Below, piece after piece: positions 27,709-35,374 of a stretch of DNA of 64,000 nucleotides. Below the pieces are notes generated by a model, which was not told where the DNA came from, searched no databases, and saw nothing but the letters and a program-made list of their open reading frames with translations. Made by a program: the position numbers and the translations under genes. Numbering within the stretch: the first letter of the stretch is position 1; every line of letters starts with the position of its first letter. Location of the stretch: contig NZ_JSEO01000007.1 in assembly GCF_001624705.1 (NCBI RefSeq), positions 186,001-250,000 on the forward strand, given 5' to 3'. Source of the DNA: Marinomonas sp. SBI8L (GTDB lineage Bacteria > Pseudomonadota > Gammaproteobacteria > Pseudomonadales > Marinomonadaceae).

Positions 27709-28758
27709 CTATTTTAATGCTTTTTGTTTAGATGCTTCTTGAAGCCAGTAGGTTGCTAGAGCATCATTTTTTTCTGTACCTTTACCATCTTTATAGCTTT
27801 CAGAAAGTCTAAGCATACCTTCAATACTGCCTCCATTAGCCGCCTTTTCAAACCAATAAAATGATTGTGTATAATCTTTTTTATTGGTGTATCCCATATA
27901 ATAATATTCGCCTAAATAAAATTCTGCCTGATGGTTTTTTTGAGCCGCAGCTAAGTTAAACCAATAAATTGCACGGCTTTTATTCGCTTTAATTCCTTTT
28001 CCTTTGAATAGGTAATAACCAACTTGGAACTGGGCTTCAGCAATATTTGTTTCAGCAGCTCTTTTAAACCAGTCGTAGGCCTTGCTGTCATTCTGTTTGA
28101 ATCCAAGATGGTCATGATAGCAGAGACCTACTAGGAATATAGCTTCACTCTTAGACGGTATATCATCATTATCATTTTGTTGTGCTCTAGTTTCAGCTAA
28201 TTTACAATTTTGATGATTTACTAAACGTGGTATAGGATTGTTATTTCTATTCTCAACATAGGGTATTTCTAACTCAAGATCAGCAATATTTTGTATTGCA
28301 AGAGAATTGCCTTGGTCAGCAGCTTTTTTATACCAGTACATAGCTAAATCTAGGCTTTTTATTTTTCCAATTCCAAACTCGTAACAATTCCCAAGGCTGT
28401 TTTGAGCACTTGGTATGTTAAATTGGGCAGCTTTTTCAAATAATGAACAAGCTTTATCATCATCTTCTTCTCTACCTTCACCAAAATCAAAACAATAGGC
28501 ATAACTGTTGATTGATTCTGGATCTTGCTTGAAAGCTAGCTTTTCATAAATATCACAAGCTTTTTTTTGGTTTTGTTTTCTATCAAAACCATAAAAATAG
28601 TCATTTGCGATTAAGTATTGTTTGCGAATTTGTTTTTCTACTTCGCTGACAGGCTTAAGAGAGTCCTTATACCTATCAACATATTTATCGTTCAGTGAAT
28701 TTGATTGGCATGCTATCAAACTAAAGCTAGTTATTAGCAACATAAGTGGCTTAAACAT
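27709..28758 (-). CDS. Sel1-repeat lipoprotein
   Basis: A 349-residue protein with a lipoprotein signal (SFSLIAC, lipid Cys at residue 17), so it is anchored in the inner or outer membrane facing the periplasm. About six Sel1-like (TPR-related) helical repeats follow, recognisable by A-x-x-W-x-x-x-AA blocks such as AMYWYKKAADQGNSLAIQN, AIYWFNLAAAQKNHQAEFYLGEYY and SFYWFEKAANGGSIEG. Sel1 repeats mediate protein-protein contacts. No partner is evident nearby. The gene is AT-rich. Confidence 0.85.
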   Translation of the reverse strand: MFKPLMLLITSFSLIACQSNSLNDKYVDRYKDSLKPVSEVEKQIRKQYLIANDYFYGFDRKQNQKKACDIYEKLAFKQDPESINSYAYCFDFGEGREEDDDKACSLFEKAAQFNIPSAQNSLGNCYEFGIGKIKSLDLAMYWYKKAADQGNSLAIQNIADLELEIPYVENRNNNPIPRLVNHQNCKLAETRAQQNDNDDIPSKSEAIFLVGLCYHDHLGFKQNDSKAYDWFKRAAETNIAEAQFQVGYYLFKGKGIKANKSRAIYWFNLAAAQKNHQAEFYLGEYYYMGYTNKKDYTQSFYWFEKAANGGSIEGMLRLSESYKDGKGTEKNDALATYWLQEASKQKALK

Positions 28759-28799
28759 TTATTCCCTTAAATTAAAAGATTGTTAGTTGTTTAAGGGTA

Positions 28800-28831
28800 A
28801 CCCATTGTTTATATTAAAATAAACAATGGGT
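28800..28831. repeat. Perfect 12-bp inverted repeat
   Basis: ACCCATTGTTTA, loop TATTAAAA, TAAACAATGGGT. It lies upstream of the Sel1 gene and downstream of the minus-strand hydrolase. It lacks a T-run and may be a terminator-like stem, operator or mRNA-stabilising element. Nothing else is seen in 28759-29007. Confidence 0.5.
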
Positions 28832-29007
28832 CTGCTCAAAATTTAAATACAGTGTTGTTAGTATACTTATTAGTTGAAAATTTGAATGCTTTAGAGGTTT
28901 AGCAAAGTTACGTTAGTTTTACGTATTCAAAAAATTTATAAAACTGATTCTTAAATTCGTAGCTTGTTCAACACAACTAAAAGCTCTCATTACTTATTTT
29001 TCAATAT

Positions 29008-29922
29008 TTACGGTTCTTGATTTTGATGCAACCAAGAAAGAATATCCTCTAAAATCTCAGTGCGATTCGTTTCGTTTAAAAGCTCGTGACGAGCATCAGT
29101 GTAAAGCTTAAAAGTCACTTTCTCTTGGCCTGCTTTTCGATAGCTTTGGGCCAGTTTAGTCAGCCCTTTGCCCATTAATCCGACAGGATCTTTATCTCCT
29201 CCAATAATTATAATGGGAAGATCTATTTGAATTTTTTTGAGGCTGTCTGGTTGAAAAAGTTGAGTTAAAGCGGTTAAAAAATCTTGCCATAAGCTGATGG
29301 AGCAAGCAAAGCCGCAAAGGCTATCATCAACGTATTTATCAACTTCTTTTGGATCTCGACTGAGCCAGTCATACTCTGTTCTGGTGGGCTTAAAGTGATT
29401 GTTGAAGGAACCGAAAGATAAGAATTGCAGCAGTTTACTGGGCTTATCAGAACCAAGACGCATGGCTTCAATATTGGCAACTAATTTACCTGCCTGACTC
29501 ATAAAAGTATTTTGTTGGTTCGAGGCGCTTAACATTAGTCCATCTATCGGCTTGGCGTTGCCGATCAAATAAGATTGAGCGATAAAAGATCCCATACTAT
29601 GGCCAAAAATATAATAAGGCAGCTTGGTCTCTTCTGTGCAAATTGCTTCTCTGACTGTTTCTAAATCAATTAATACTTTTTGCCAGCCATCCTGTTCTGC
29701 AAATTGGCCTAAAACCGTGGTTTTACTTGTACCATGGCCTCTATGATTGTGAGCAAGGACATTATAACCTTCTTCCACAAGCGCTTGAGCGAAAGTGTCA
29801 TAGCGTTTGGCATGCTCAGCCATTCCATGAAAAATATGTACCCAAGCCTTTGCATTTTCAGAGGGCCAAATGAAAGCTTGAATCTCATGACCATCTTGGG
29901 CCTTTATTATTTTTTCTATCAT
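29008..29922 (-). CDS. Alpha/beta hydrolase, monoacylglycerol lipase-like
   Basis: A 304-residue serine hydrolase of the Hydrolase_4 group. The nucleophile elbow is GHSMGS, with the oxyanion region HGMAEHAKRYD. The acid is probably in GGDKDPVGLMG and the catalytic His in DARHELLNE. No signal peptide is seen. It could cleave lysophospholipids or monoacylglycerols. Start choice is uncertain: the ATG at 29922 has a GAG at a fair distance; ATG 29934 and TTG 29937 lack ribosome sites. Confidence 0.82.
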   Translation of the reverse strand: MIEKIIKAQDGHEIQAFIWPSENAKAWVHIFHGMAEHAKRYDTFAQALVEEGYNVLAHNHRGHGTSKTTVLGQFAEQDGWQKVLIDLETVREAICTEETKLPYYIFGHSMGSFIAQSYLIGNAKPIDGLMLSASNQQNTFMSQAGKLVANIEAMRLGSDKPSKLLQFLSFGSFNNHFKPTRTEYDWLSRDPKEVDKYVDDSLCGFACSISLWQDFLTALTQLFQPDSLKKIQIDLPIIIIGGDKDPVGLMGKGLTKLAQSYRKAGQEKVTFKLYTDARHELLNETNRTEILEDILSWLHQNQEP

Positions 29923-30075
29923 GTGAGTGCTCATCAATAAGGGATGCTTAGGACGACACCATCCTAATTTGAAAGCATTTATCTAAATTAGATATACCAT
30001 AAGAAAAAACTAAAGGCTGTTAAAACAATTGCTTGTGCTTGAGTATCTGATATTCATTGAGGTAATAAATAAACC

Positions 30076-30612
30076 TTAATCATCATAATAAGGCTTAGGT
30101 TTTTTTATCTGCTGTGTTTTGGTCTCAGTATAATATTGGCTATATTCCTGTTGTAAAAGTTTATCTACTAGAAAGGTTAATTTTTCAAATGCCTGATCTT
30201 GATTGCTGGCTTTGATGTAAATATCTATGGCGTTATTTGTTTTTACTGCGTTTAGTTCTAACTCGCTTTTAGTGTACGAGGTTTTGTTGAGGTATTTATG
30301 ATCAGAGTATGCATACTCTGTGTCGTCTGGGGATTGGTAAGTAAAACCAAAACTATAACCGGAATGCGTTTGGGAACCACTAAAAGAGCAAGAGGTTCTA
30401 CCTTCATCTTGGTTAGATATGTCTGCTGGATCTTTATCCAATAGATTCATAAAAGCAATAATCGAAAGTTGCTCGCACAATGTCGAAAACTCTAACGTTT
30501 TTGCGGCTTTAAGTTTGAATTCTTCATCTGTACTTAGGCTAAATGTTTGTTGTTGAACAGAGCTACAACCAAGGAAAGTAATGGTGCTAACAACTAGGGC
30601 AAATTTAATCAT
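30076..30612 (-). CDS. Small lipoprotein of unknown function
   Basis: A 178-residue protein with a lipobox (TFLGC, Cys at residue 16). The mature part is polar and rich in Ser, Asp, Lys and Tyr, with no domain I recognise. The C-terminus ends in a Lys-Pro stretch and YDD. Preceded by AAAAGG-type sequence. It lies alone between the hydrolase and the RHH gene. Confidence 0.6.
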   Translation of the reverse strand: MIKFALVVSTITFLGCSSVQQQTFSLSTDEEFKLKAAKTLEFSTLCEQLSIIAFMNLLDKDPADISNQDEGRTSCSFSGSQTHSGYSFGFTYQSPDDTEYAYSDHKYLNKTSYTKSELELNAVKTNNAIDIYIKASNQDQAFEKLTFLVDKLLQQEYSQYYTETKTQQIKKPKPYYDD

Positions 30613-30719
30613 ACTTGAAAATACCTTTTAAACACTCTCTTTTAAAGGTAGATCATAAGTTGTGGAAATTGCGGTTTTTCTTAGCTTTTTAACATTTATT
30701 TGATAGGGTTTTAATCGAA

Positions 30720-31079
30720 CTAATGTTTTGCTTGGTTAATAAGCTTTTCGTTCAATAGTATCTCATCTGCATTTAGCGTATTTATCGGTGTGCTGATATC
30801 TGAAGATATTTGCCCATGAACCTGCAAAGACACATAACGCATAGCACATACTCTTAAAAATGAAGTGAAGTTTCCCATATCATGGCCGGCATCAATTGAC
30901 TCATGGTATAGGCGAGTAATCATTTGTGGAACTTGAAGATCGTCTCGTTTGGCAATTTCTTCTAGAATCCCCCAGAAGCTATTTTCTAAACGAATACTCG
31001 TAACCATACCGTCAATTCGAAGCGAGCGTGTCGAACTTTGCCAGAGCTGGCTATCGGCTTGAATAAAAAGTTTGCACAT
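30720..31079 (-). CDS. Ribbon-helix-helix domain protein (RHH_4-like)
   Basis: A 119-residue protein. The segment RSLRIDGMVTSIRLENSFWGILEEIAKRDDLQVPQMITRLYHE is the RHH_4-type domain: a beta strand of basic residues, then a helix with FWxxLEEIA and a second helix. FLRVCAMRYV near the end is also typical. Family members are predicted DNA-binding regulators; no target is known. AAGG lies nine bases before the ATG. Confidence 0.78.
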   Translation of the reverse strand: MCKLFIQADSQLWQSSTRSLRIDGMVTSIRLENSFWGILEEIAKRDDLQVPQMITRLYHESIDAGHDMGNFTSFLRVCAMRYVSLQVHGQISSDISTPINTLNADEILLNEKLINQAKH

Positions 31080-31122
31080 GATTCTAACCTTATTTGTAAA
31101 TTATGAGTCTAACGAGTATAAC

Positions 31123-31160
31123 AACGCTTTAAAGCATACTATGAAATGCTTTAAAGCGTT
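31123..31160. terminator. Perfect 15-bp inverted repeat between PfpI and RHH genes
   Basis: AACGCTTTAAAGCAT faces ATGCTTTAAAGCGTT with an 8-base loop. It lies just after the DJ-1/PfpI gene and before the RHH gene start on the same strand. It is probably a terminator, although the T-run is better on the plus strand. The inner CTTTAAAG is itself palindromic. Confidence 0.55.
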
Positions 31161-31194
31161 TTTATTTGACGTATTTTTCGCGTATTCCTATCGC

Positions 31195-31767
31195 TTAGTT
31201 GGCTTCAAGTAAAAGGTAGAATTGTTTTAGCCATTCAGGGTGAGCAGGCCAAGCTGGGGCTGTAACAAGGTTGCCTTGAGTGATAGCTTGATCCACGTCG
31301 ATATCCGCATAAATGCCTTTGCTGGCTTCAACTTCATAGCGACAAGCGGGGTAAGCTGAGCACTGTCTTCCTTCTAAAACACCGGCAGCAGATAGTAATT
31401 GTGCTCCATGGCAAATGGCTGCAACGGGTTTATCTTCGATGAAAAAATGACGCACCATCTTGATGACTTCGGGATTAAGCCTTAAGTATTCAGGTGCGCG
31501 TCCTCCTGGAATGACTAATGCGTTATAGCTTTCTACTTTTACTTCTGCAAAAGAGGCGTTTAAAACAAAGTTATGCCCAGGTTTCTCGGTATAGGTTTGA
31601 TCTCCTTCGAAATCGTGTATAGCAGTACGAACACTGTCACCTGCCACTTTATCTGGGCAAACAGCATCAACCTGATAACCATTAGCGAGTAATGCTTGAA
31701 ATGGCACCATGGTTTCGTAGTCTTCGGTAAAATCACCTGTGATCATAAGGATTTTTTTATTATTCAT
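31195..31767 (-). CDS. DJ-1/PfpI family protein
   Basis: A 190-residue protein of the class I glutamine amidotransferase-like fold. The nucleophilic cysteine sits in AAICHGAQ; the conserved acid is in [10 protein letters not shown], and [11 protein letters not shown] is the family's glycine motif. Related proteins act as stress-induced glyoxalases, chaperones or proteases, and the sequence alone does not decide. It is monocistronic by the hairpin that follows. Confidence 0.85.
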   Translation of the reverse strand: MNNKKILMITGDFTEDYETMVPFQALLANGYQVDAVCPDKVAGDSVRTAIHDFEGDQTYTEKPGHNFVLNASFAEVKVESYNALVIPGGRAPEYLRLNPEVIKMVRHFFIEDKPVAAICHGAQLLSAAGVLEGRQCSAYPACRYEVEASKGIYADIDVDQAITQGNLVTAPAWPAHPEWLKQFYLLLEAN

Positions 31768-31865
31768 TGTCTTTCCTATCGTCAGTTTGATTACGGTAGG
31801 TTAGTTGTAACAATAAATAATCGATTTAAGGTATTAGCGGGTTAATACAAGCGAAAAAGCTGTCT

Positions 31866-32960
31866 TTATATTTCGTCTTTTAACCCTTTAGGTAGAAATC
31901 CTTCCATTGCTTCTGTTTGCATAAAGGAAGAGGCAAGACGTTGTTTTTGTTGAGCCAATTTAATGAGAGGCGCACGGCTTTCATCTACTTGGCAATTATG
32001 TTCACTGATGAGACGTTTACCTTCTTCATTTAATTTGTCTTCATGGATTTTTCGTGTGTTGATGGAAAAGTCACCGATTGCCTGAATGTTATTATTACGA
32101 CTAAAGCGCCTAAAACCGTTAAAGCTAAAATGTTCTTCTACGTATCTATCGCTTAAATTGACTAAACACTGCATGACTTCATATAGCAATTCGTTAATAC
32201 AGGCCTTATTTAGGACTAGAGTACATTCAATTCCATGTAGTTCTGCGAACTCAATTTGAGGATCTTGAGTGGCATTGCCTATATGGAAAATAATATCGAT
32301 AAGAAACTTTCCATTTCGGCGAGTGCATATGTCTAAGCATTCAATACGGGTTTGATCAAAGCTGAGTCTTTCAAAGGTCTGATTGATGACATTCATATCA
32401 AAGTCAGCATCTGGGTCCATACTTAGGTCAAATAGCTCTGCATATTGTGCCATTAAAGGAAGGTCGTGATGGCTGTTAAAAGGTGTGCTAACGCTCTTGC
32501 CATCTTCTGCTTTTAAGCTGAAAAGCTCTCGAATTTCATGTTCCCGAGTTTTCTTAAGGGCCAAAAAAACAGTTTGTACTATCTCTGAAGTAGGTAGATT
32601 AACTTCCACTCGCCATTTACGGCCATAAACAATTTTATTGCTTCTGTCTGGGACCTTCTTCTCATAGTTCTCCCTGCCAATAATACCTACTTGAATGAAA
32701 AGACCTTGCTCATCTTCAGCGCAGAAAATAGGGAAGGCTTTATCAAAGCTTATTTTGCCTAGTAAATGCTCAACACTTTCCAGACTATGACTGTATCCAT
32801 AAAAATGCTGAGGGACACAGGTCTGCCCATTAGGAAGATCTACCACAGGGGCGGAAATAAGACAGTACTCACCTAGTGCAAGATGAGCTTGAATGTCCAT
32901 TTGGCTAAGGGATGTATTTTGAGTTTTATTAACCAATGAGTTATTCACTTTTTTAGTCAT
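31866..32960 (-). CDS. Hypothetical protein, 364 residues, no recognised domain
   Basis: Soluble protein with no signal peptide and no motif I can name. It alternates charged and hydrophobic segments consistent with a folded alpha/beta protein; VEVNLPTSEIVQTVFLALKKTREHEIRELF and NELLYEVMQCLVNLSDRYV-type segments suggest helices. ATG 32960 has AGG five bases before it; the frame continues to 33023 (MKLEARFC) without a ribosome site. A 10-bp inverted repeat (33024-33058) lies directly upstream and may be its operator. Not seen in context of any pathway. Confidence 0.6.
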   Translation of the reverse strand: MTKKVNNSLVNKTQNTSLSQMDIQAHLALGEYCLISAPVVDLPNGQTCVPQHFYGYSHSLESVEHLLGKISFDKAFPIFCAEDEQGLFIQVGIIGRENYEKKVPDRSNKIVYGRKWRVEVNLPTSEIVQTVFLALKKTREHEIRELFSLKAEDGKSVSTPFNSHHDLPLMAQYAELFDLSMDPDADFDMNVINQTFERLSFDQTRIECLDICTRRNGKFLIDIIFHIGNATQDPQIEFAELHGIECTLVLNKACINELLYEVMQCLVNLSDRYVEEHFSFNGFRRFSRNNNIQAIGDFSINTRKIHEDKLNEEGKRLISEHNCQVDESRAPLIKLAQQKQRLASSFMQTEAMEGFLPKGLKDEI

Positions 32961-33536
32961 AGTACCTGCAACATGTTTAGCATAAGAATATTTGCGAAAA
33001 CAGAAACGCGCTTCAAGCTTCATATAGATTAGATTTATCTACTTTAGTTCTAATCTATGGAATAAAAAGGTGCTTTATTAAAAAATAAAACTGTATAAAT
33101 GTACAGTTTTATGGATTTCATATTCTGCTTTTATCCACTGTCTGTTTAGACCTTTACGTAATAGCTGGATAAAAAGTTCAATGAAATAAATTTTTGAGAC
33201 TGTAGAAAGCTGAACTTTAGCTTCCCTAGTTAGTTGAAGCTCGTTTTGTAAGAGGTGTAATATTTTTAGAATTAAGGGTAACAAGTGTTTTATTGGATAT
33301 TAACTCATGAATAAAACCAATTATTAAATTTTGTTAATGTTTATAAAAAACAAAGGGTTAGTATTTATTGTTGAAAATATGAACCCTTAACGTTCGTTAT
33401 ATGAGACTTTTGGGGAAATGAGATTATTACACTGGCTGAGTGATAAATCGTGTTTTATATTGGTTGTGAGTCAGTAATAACCTTTGCTTGTTGCTGGCTT
33501 AAATTACCAATGTGTTTAGATTTAAAGGAATAAATT
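32961..33536. other. Intergenic region with inverted repeat ATAGATTAGA/TCTAATCTAT
   Basis: AT-rich. The inverted arms 33024-33033 and 33049-33058 are separated by 15 bases and sit just upstream of the minus-strand unknown gene. A possible 68-codon minus frame (33078-33284) starts only with TTG and has no ribosome site, so I do not call it. The plus side must carry the promoter of the stefin-like gene. Confidence 0.45.
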
Positions 33537-33809
33537 ATGTCGTACATGATGGTAGGGACGTATGGCCCATTTAGCTCTTTGTTAGATGATAGGGCCATGA
33601 CGTGCTTTAAAGAAGCAACAGCGCACTTCGACAATGTTCAATATACGCCCGTTGCTGTGGCCACTCAGGTGGTATCAGGTACAAACTATGCTTTTTTTTG
33701 TGATGCGAAAGAGAGTGATAGTCAAACACTTTATTCTGCCATGATTACCATTTTTAAGCCCCTAGATGGTGTAGCAGGCATTATGGATATTGAAAAACTA
33801 TCAGATTAG
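33537..33809 (+). CDS. Stefin/cystatin-like protein
   Basis: A 90-residue protein without signal peptide, resembling type 1 cystatins (stefins), which block papain-like cysteine proteases. Three hallmarks are visible: an N-terminal glycine in MMVGTYGPF, the central hairpin motif QVVSGTNY (cystatin QxVxG, with GTNY as in stefins) near residues 44-51, and IFKPLDG, matching the stefin strand before the second hairpin. The size is also that of stefins (about 98). A clear AGGAA ribosome site precedes the ATG. It is monocistronic. Inhibitor activity is inferred; the fold could serve another function. Confidence 0.65.
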   Translation: MSYMMVGTYGPFSSLLDDRAMTCFKEATAHFDNVQYTPVAVATQVVSGTNYAFFCDAKESDSQTLYSAMITIFKPLDGVAGIMDIEKLSD

Positions 33810-33841
33810 TTTGATGAAAGTTCATTTTGTAAAATAAGTGG

Positions 33842-33867
33842 AAAGGGCGACCTAATTGTCGCCCTTT
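33842..33867. terminator. Bidirectional terminator
   Basis: AAAGGGCGAC, loop CTAATT, GTCGCCCTTT. It lies between the stefin-like gene and the convergent multicopper oxidase gene. Confidence 0.85.
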
Positions 33868-33874
33868 GATCCTG

Positions 33875-35374
33875 TTAGGATATGGGGGAGATAACTTCAA
33901 CTGCTTGCATCATTCCTAAATCCTCATGGGTCAGGTTGTGGCAGTGAAATACAAAAGTGCCAGTATAATCTTCAAACCGTGTTCTAAAACGAATGCGTGA
34001 GAAAGGTGCTAAGTTAACAGTGTCAAGCCAAGTTCCTGGCTCAACATCTCCACCACTTATCATTTGAAACGGATTGACGTGAATATGGAATGGGTGTGAT
34101 TCAGCAGTATGATTATAAACTTCCCATTCTTCCACGGCGCCTAAGGGGATTTGCCAAGGATTGAGACAAGAAAAAGGTTCGCCGTTAATTGTGTACTTTT
34201 TGCCTTCTGCAGCACCTGAAAGCCCAAACTCTAAACGTCGGCCAAAAGTAATTTCATCCTTGTTAATGTTATTTAATAAGTTAGGTCTAGGTAGCTTTCC
34301 TTGAAAAAGAGGCATGTCTAATTTTTGTGGCTCTATGACAAGGCTAGCTAATCGTTTTGCTTCCTTTTCCGCTTCTGAATCAGTGTCTGTAACTGGTTCT
34401 GAATAGATGGCATAAGTACCTGTTGCCTTTGCTTTAATTAATATATCTGCTCGATTACCTGGCACCATAACAATTTGATTTTGAATGCGACTTTCTTCTA
34501 AAGGGTTACCGTCAAAGCAAAGAGCTGTAACCTCATGTGCTTGTACGTTAAATTGCATATTGGCCATATGGCTAGCATTTACCATACGCCACCTTTGTAC
34601 TTCTCCCTGCTTCATTGTGATAACAGGTTTATATTGGCCATTGATTAAGATGGCACCTTGCTCACTTAATAAATCATAATTTTCGCATAAACCTTCGCTA
34701 TCAAACCTAGGTGTTTGGAAGCACAAAACCTGTTCCTTACAGGCTTTAATTTCGGGTACATCATCAATTGGGCCTTCAATGATCAAGGCGCCAGCCATAC
34801 CAGAAGCCACTTGTAGAGCTACTGAGCCATGAAAGTGAGCATGATAAAAGTAAGTGCCGGGAGGGTGGTCTTTAGGAATGTTATAAATATATTGCTCGGA
34901 CTCTTGGAACCTGACTAAGGTAAAAATATTATCTGCAGGGCTTTTGGGTGACACATGCACACCATGTACATGCATATTCGTCACATTAAAGCCCCTTGGT
35001 GTGTTGTCTTCTTCCGTTGGGATGCTAGTGCAAATTTCTTGCAAAGGATCATAGGGAAGTTTGTTGTGTAAACCTAATCTGATTGTGTCTCCCGCCTTGA
35101 CCCTTAGCGTACGACCGACGGGTTGGTTATCAAAGCAACGCAAGTAGGTTTGCTGATTCATTAACTCAAAATTGCCATATTGTGCATTGATATTTACCCT
35201 TAGTAAGCCATCCACTGCAGCTTCTTGAGGTGGATTTTGTAAAGGGCGTGAGTGAGCGCTTTTCGCCCAAGCCCCAGAGATAAAATATCCCGTACCAGCA
35301 CCAGCGAGACTAGTTAAACTTATTCCTTTAATGAATGAACGTCTTGGTATTTTATTGTTTTTAAAGATGCTCAT
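33875..35374 (-). CDS. Multicopper oxidase, Tat-exported
   Basis: A 499-residue laccase-like oxidase that would reduce oxygen to water using electrons from a donor. The Tat signal is PRRSFIKGISLTSLAG. All four copper motifs are intact: MHVHGVH, YHAHFHG, HPFHIH and HCHNLTHEDLGMM, giving type 1, 2 and 3 sites. The start overlaps the stop of the GMC dehydrogenase gene by four bases (ATGA), so the two are translationally coupled. It lacks the Met-rich segment of CueO, so copper detoxification is less likely. Inference: it takes electrons from the dehydrogenase encoded upstream. Confidence 0.9.
   Translation of the reverse strand: MSIFKNNKIPRRSFIKGISLTSLAGAGTGYFISGAWAKSAHSRPLQNPPQEAAVDGLLRVNINAQYGNFELMNQQTYLRCFDNQPVGRTLRVKAGDTIRLGLHNKLPYDPLQEICTSIPTEEDNTPRGFNVTNMHVHGVHVSPKSPADNIFTLVRFQESEQYIYNIPKDHPPGTYFYHAHFHGSVALQVASGMAGALIIEGPIDDVPEIKACKEQVLCFQTPRFDSEGLCENYDLLSEQGAILINGQYKPVITMKQGEVQRWRMVNASHMANMQFNVQAHEVTALCFDGNPLEESRIQNQIVMVPGNRADILIKAKATGTYAIYSEPVTDTDSEAEKEAKRLASLVIEPQKLDMPLFQGKLPRPNLLNNINKDEITFGRRLEFGLSGAAEGKKYTINGEPFSCLNPWQIPLGAVEEWEVYNHTAESHPFHIHVNPFQMISGGDVEPGTWLDTVNLAPFSRIRFRTRFEDYTGTFVFHCHNLTHEDLGMMQAVEVISPIS

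Noticed and set aside
33078-33284. A 68-codon frame on the minus strand
   Set aside because: It starts only with TTG, has no ribosome site, and the residues resemble no family; AT-rich DNA gives such frames by chance.
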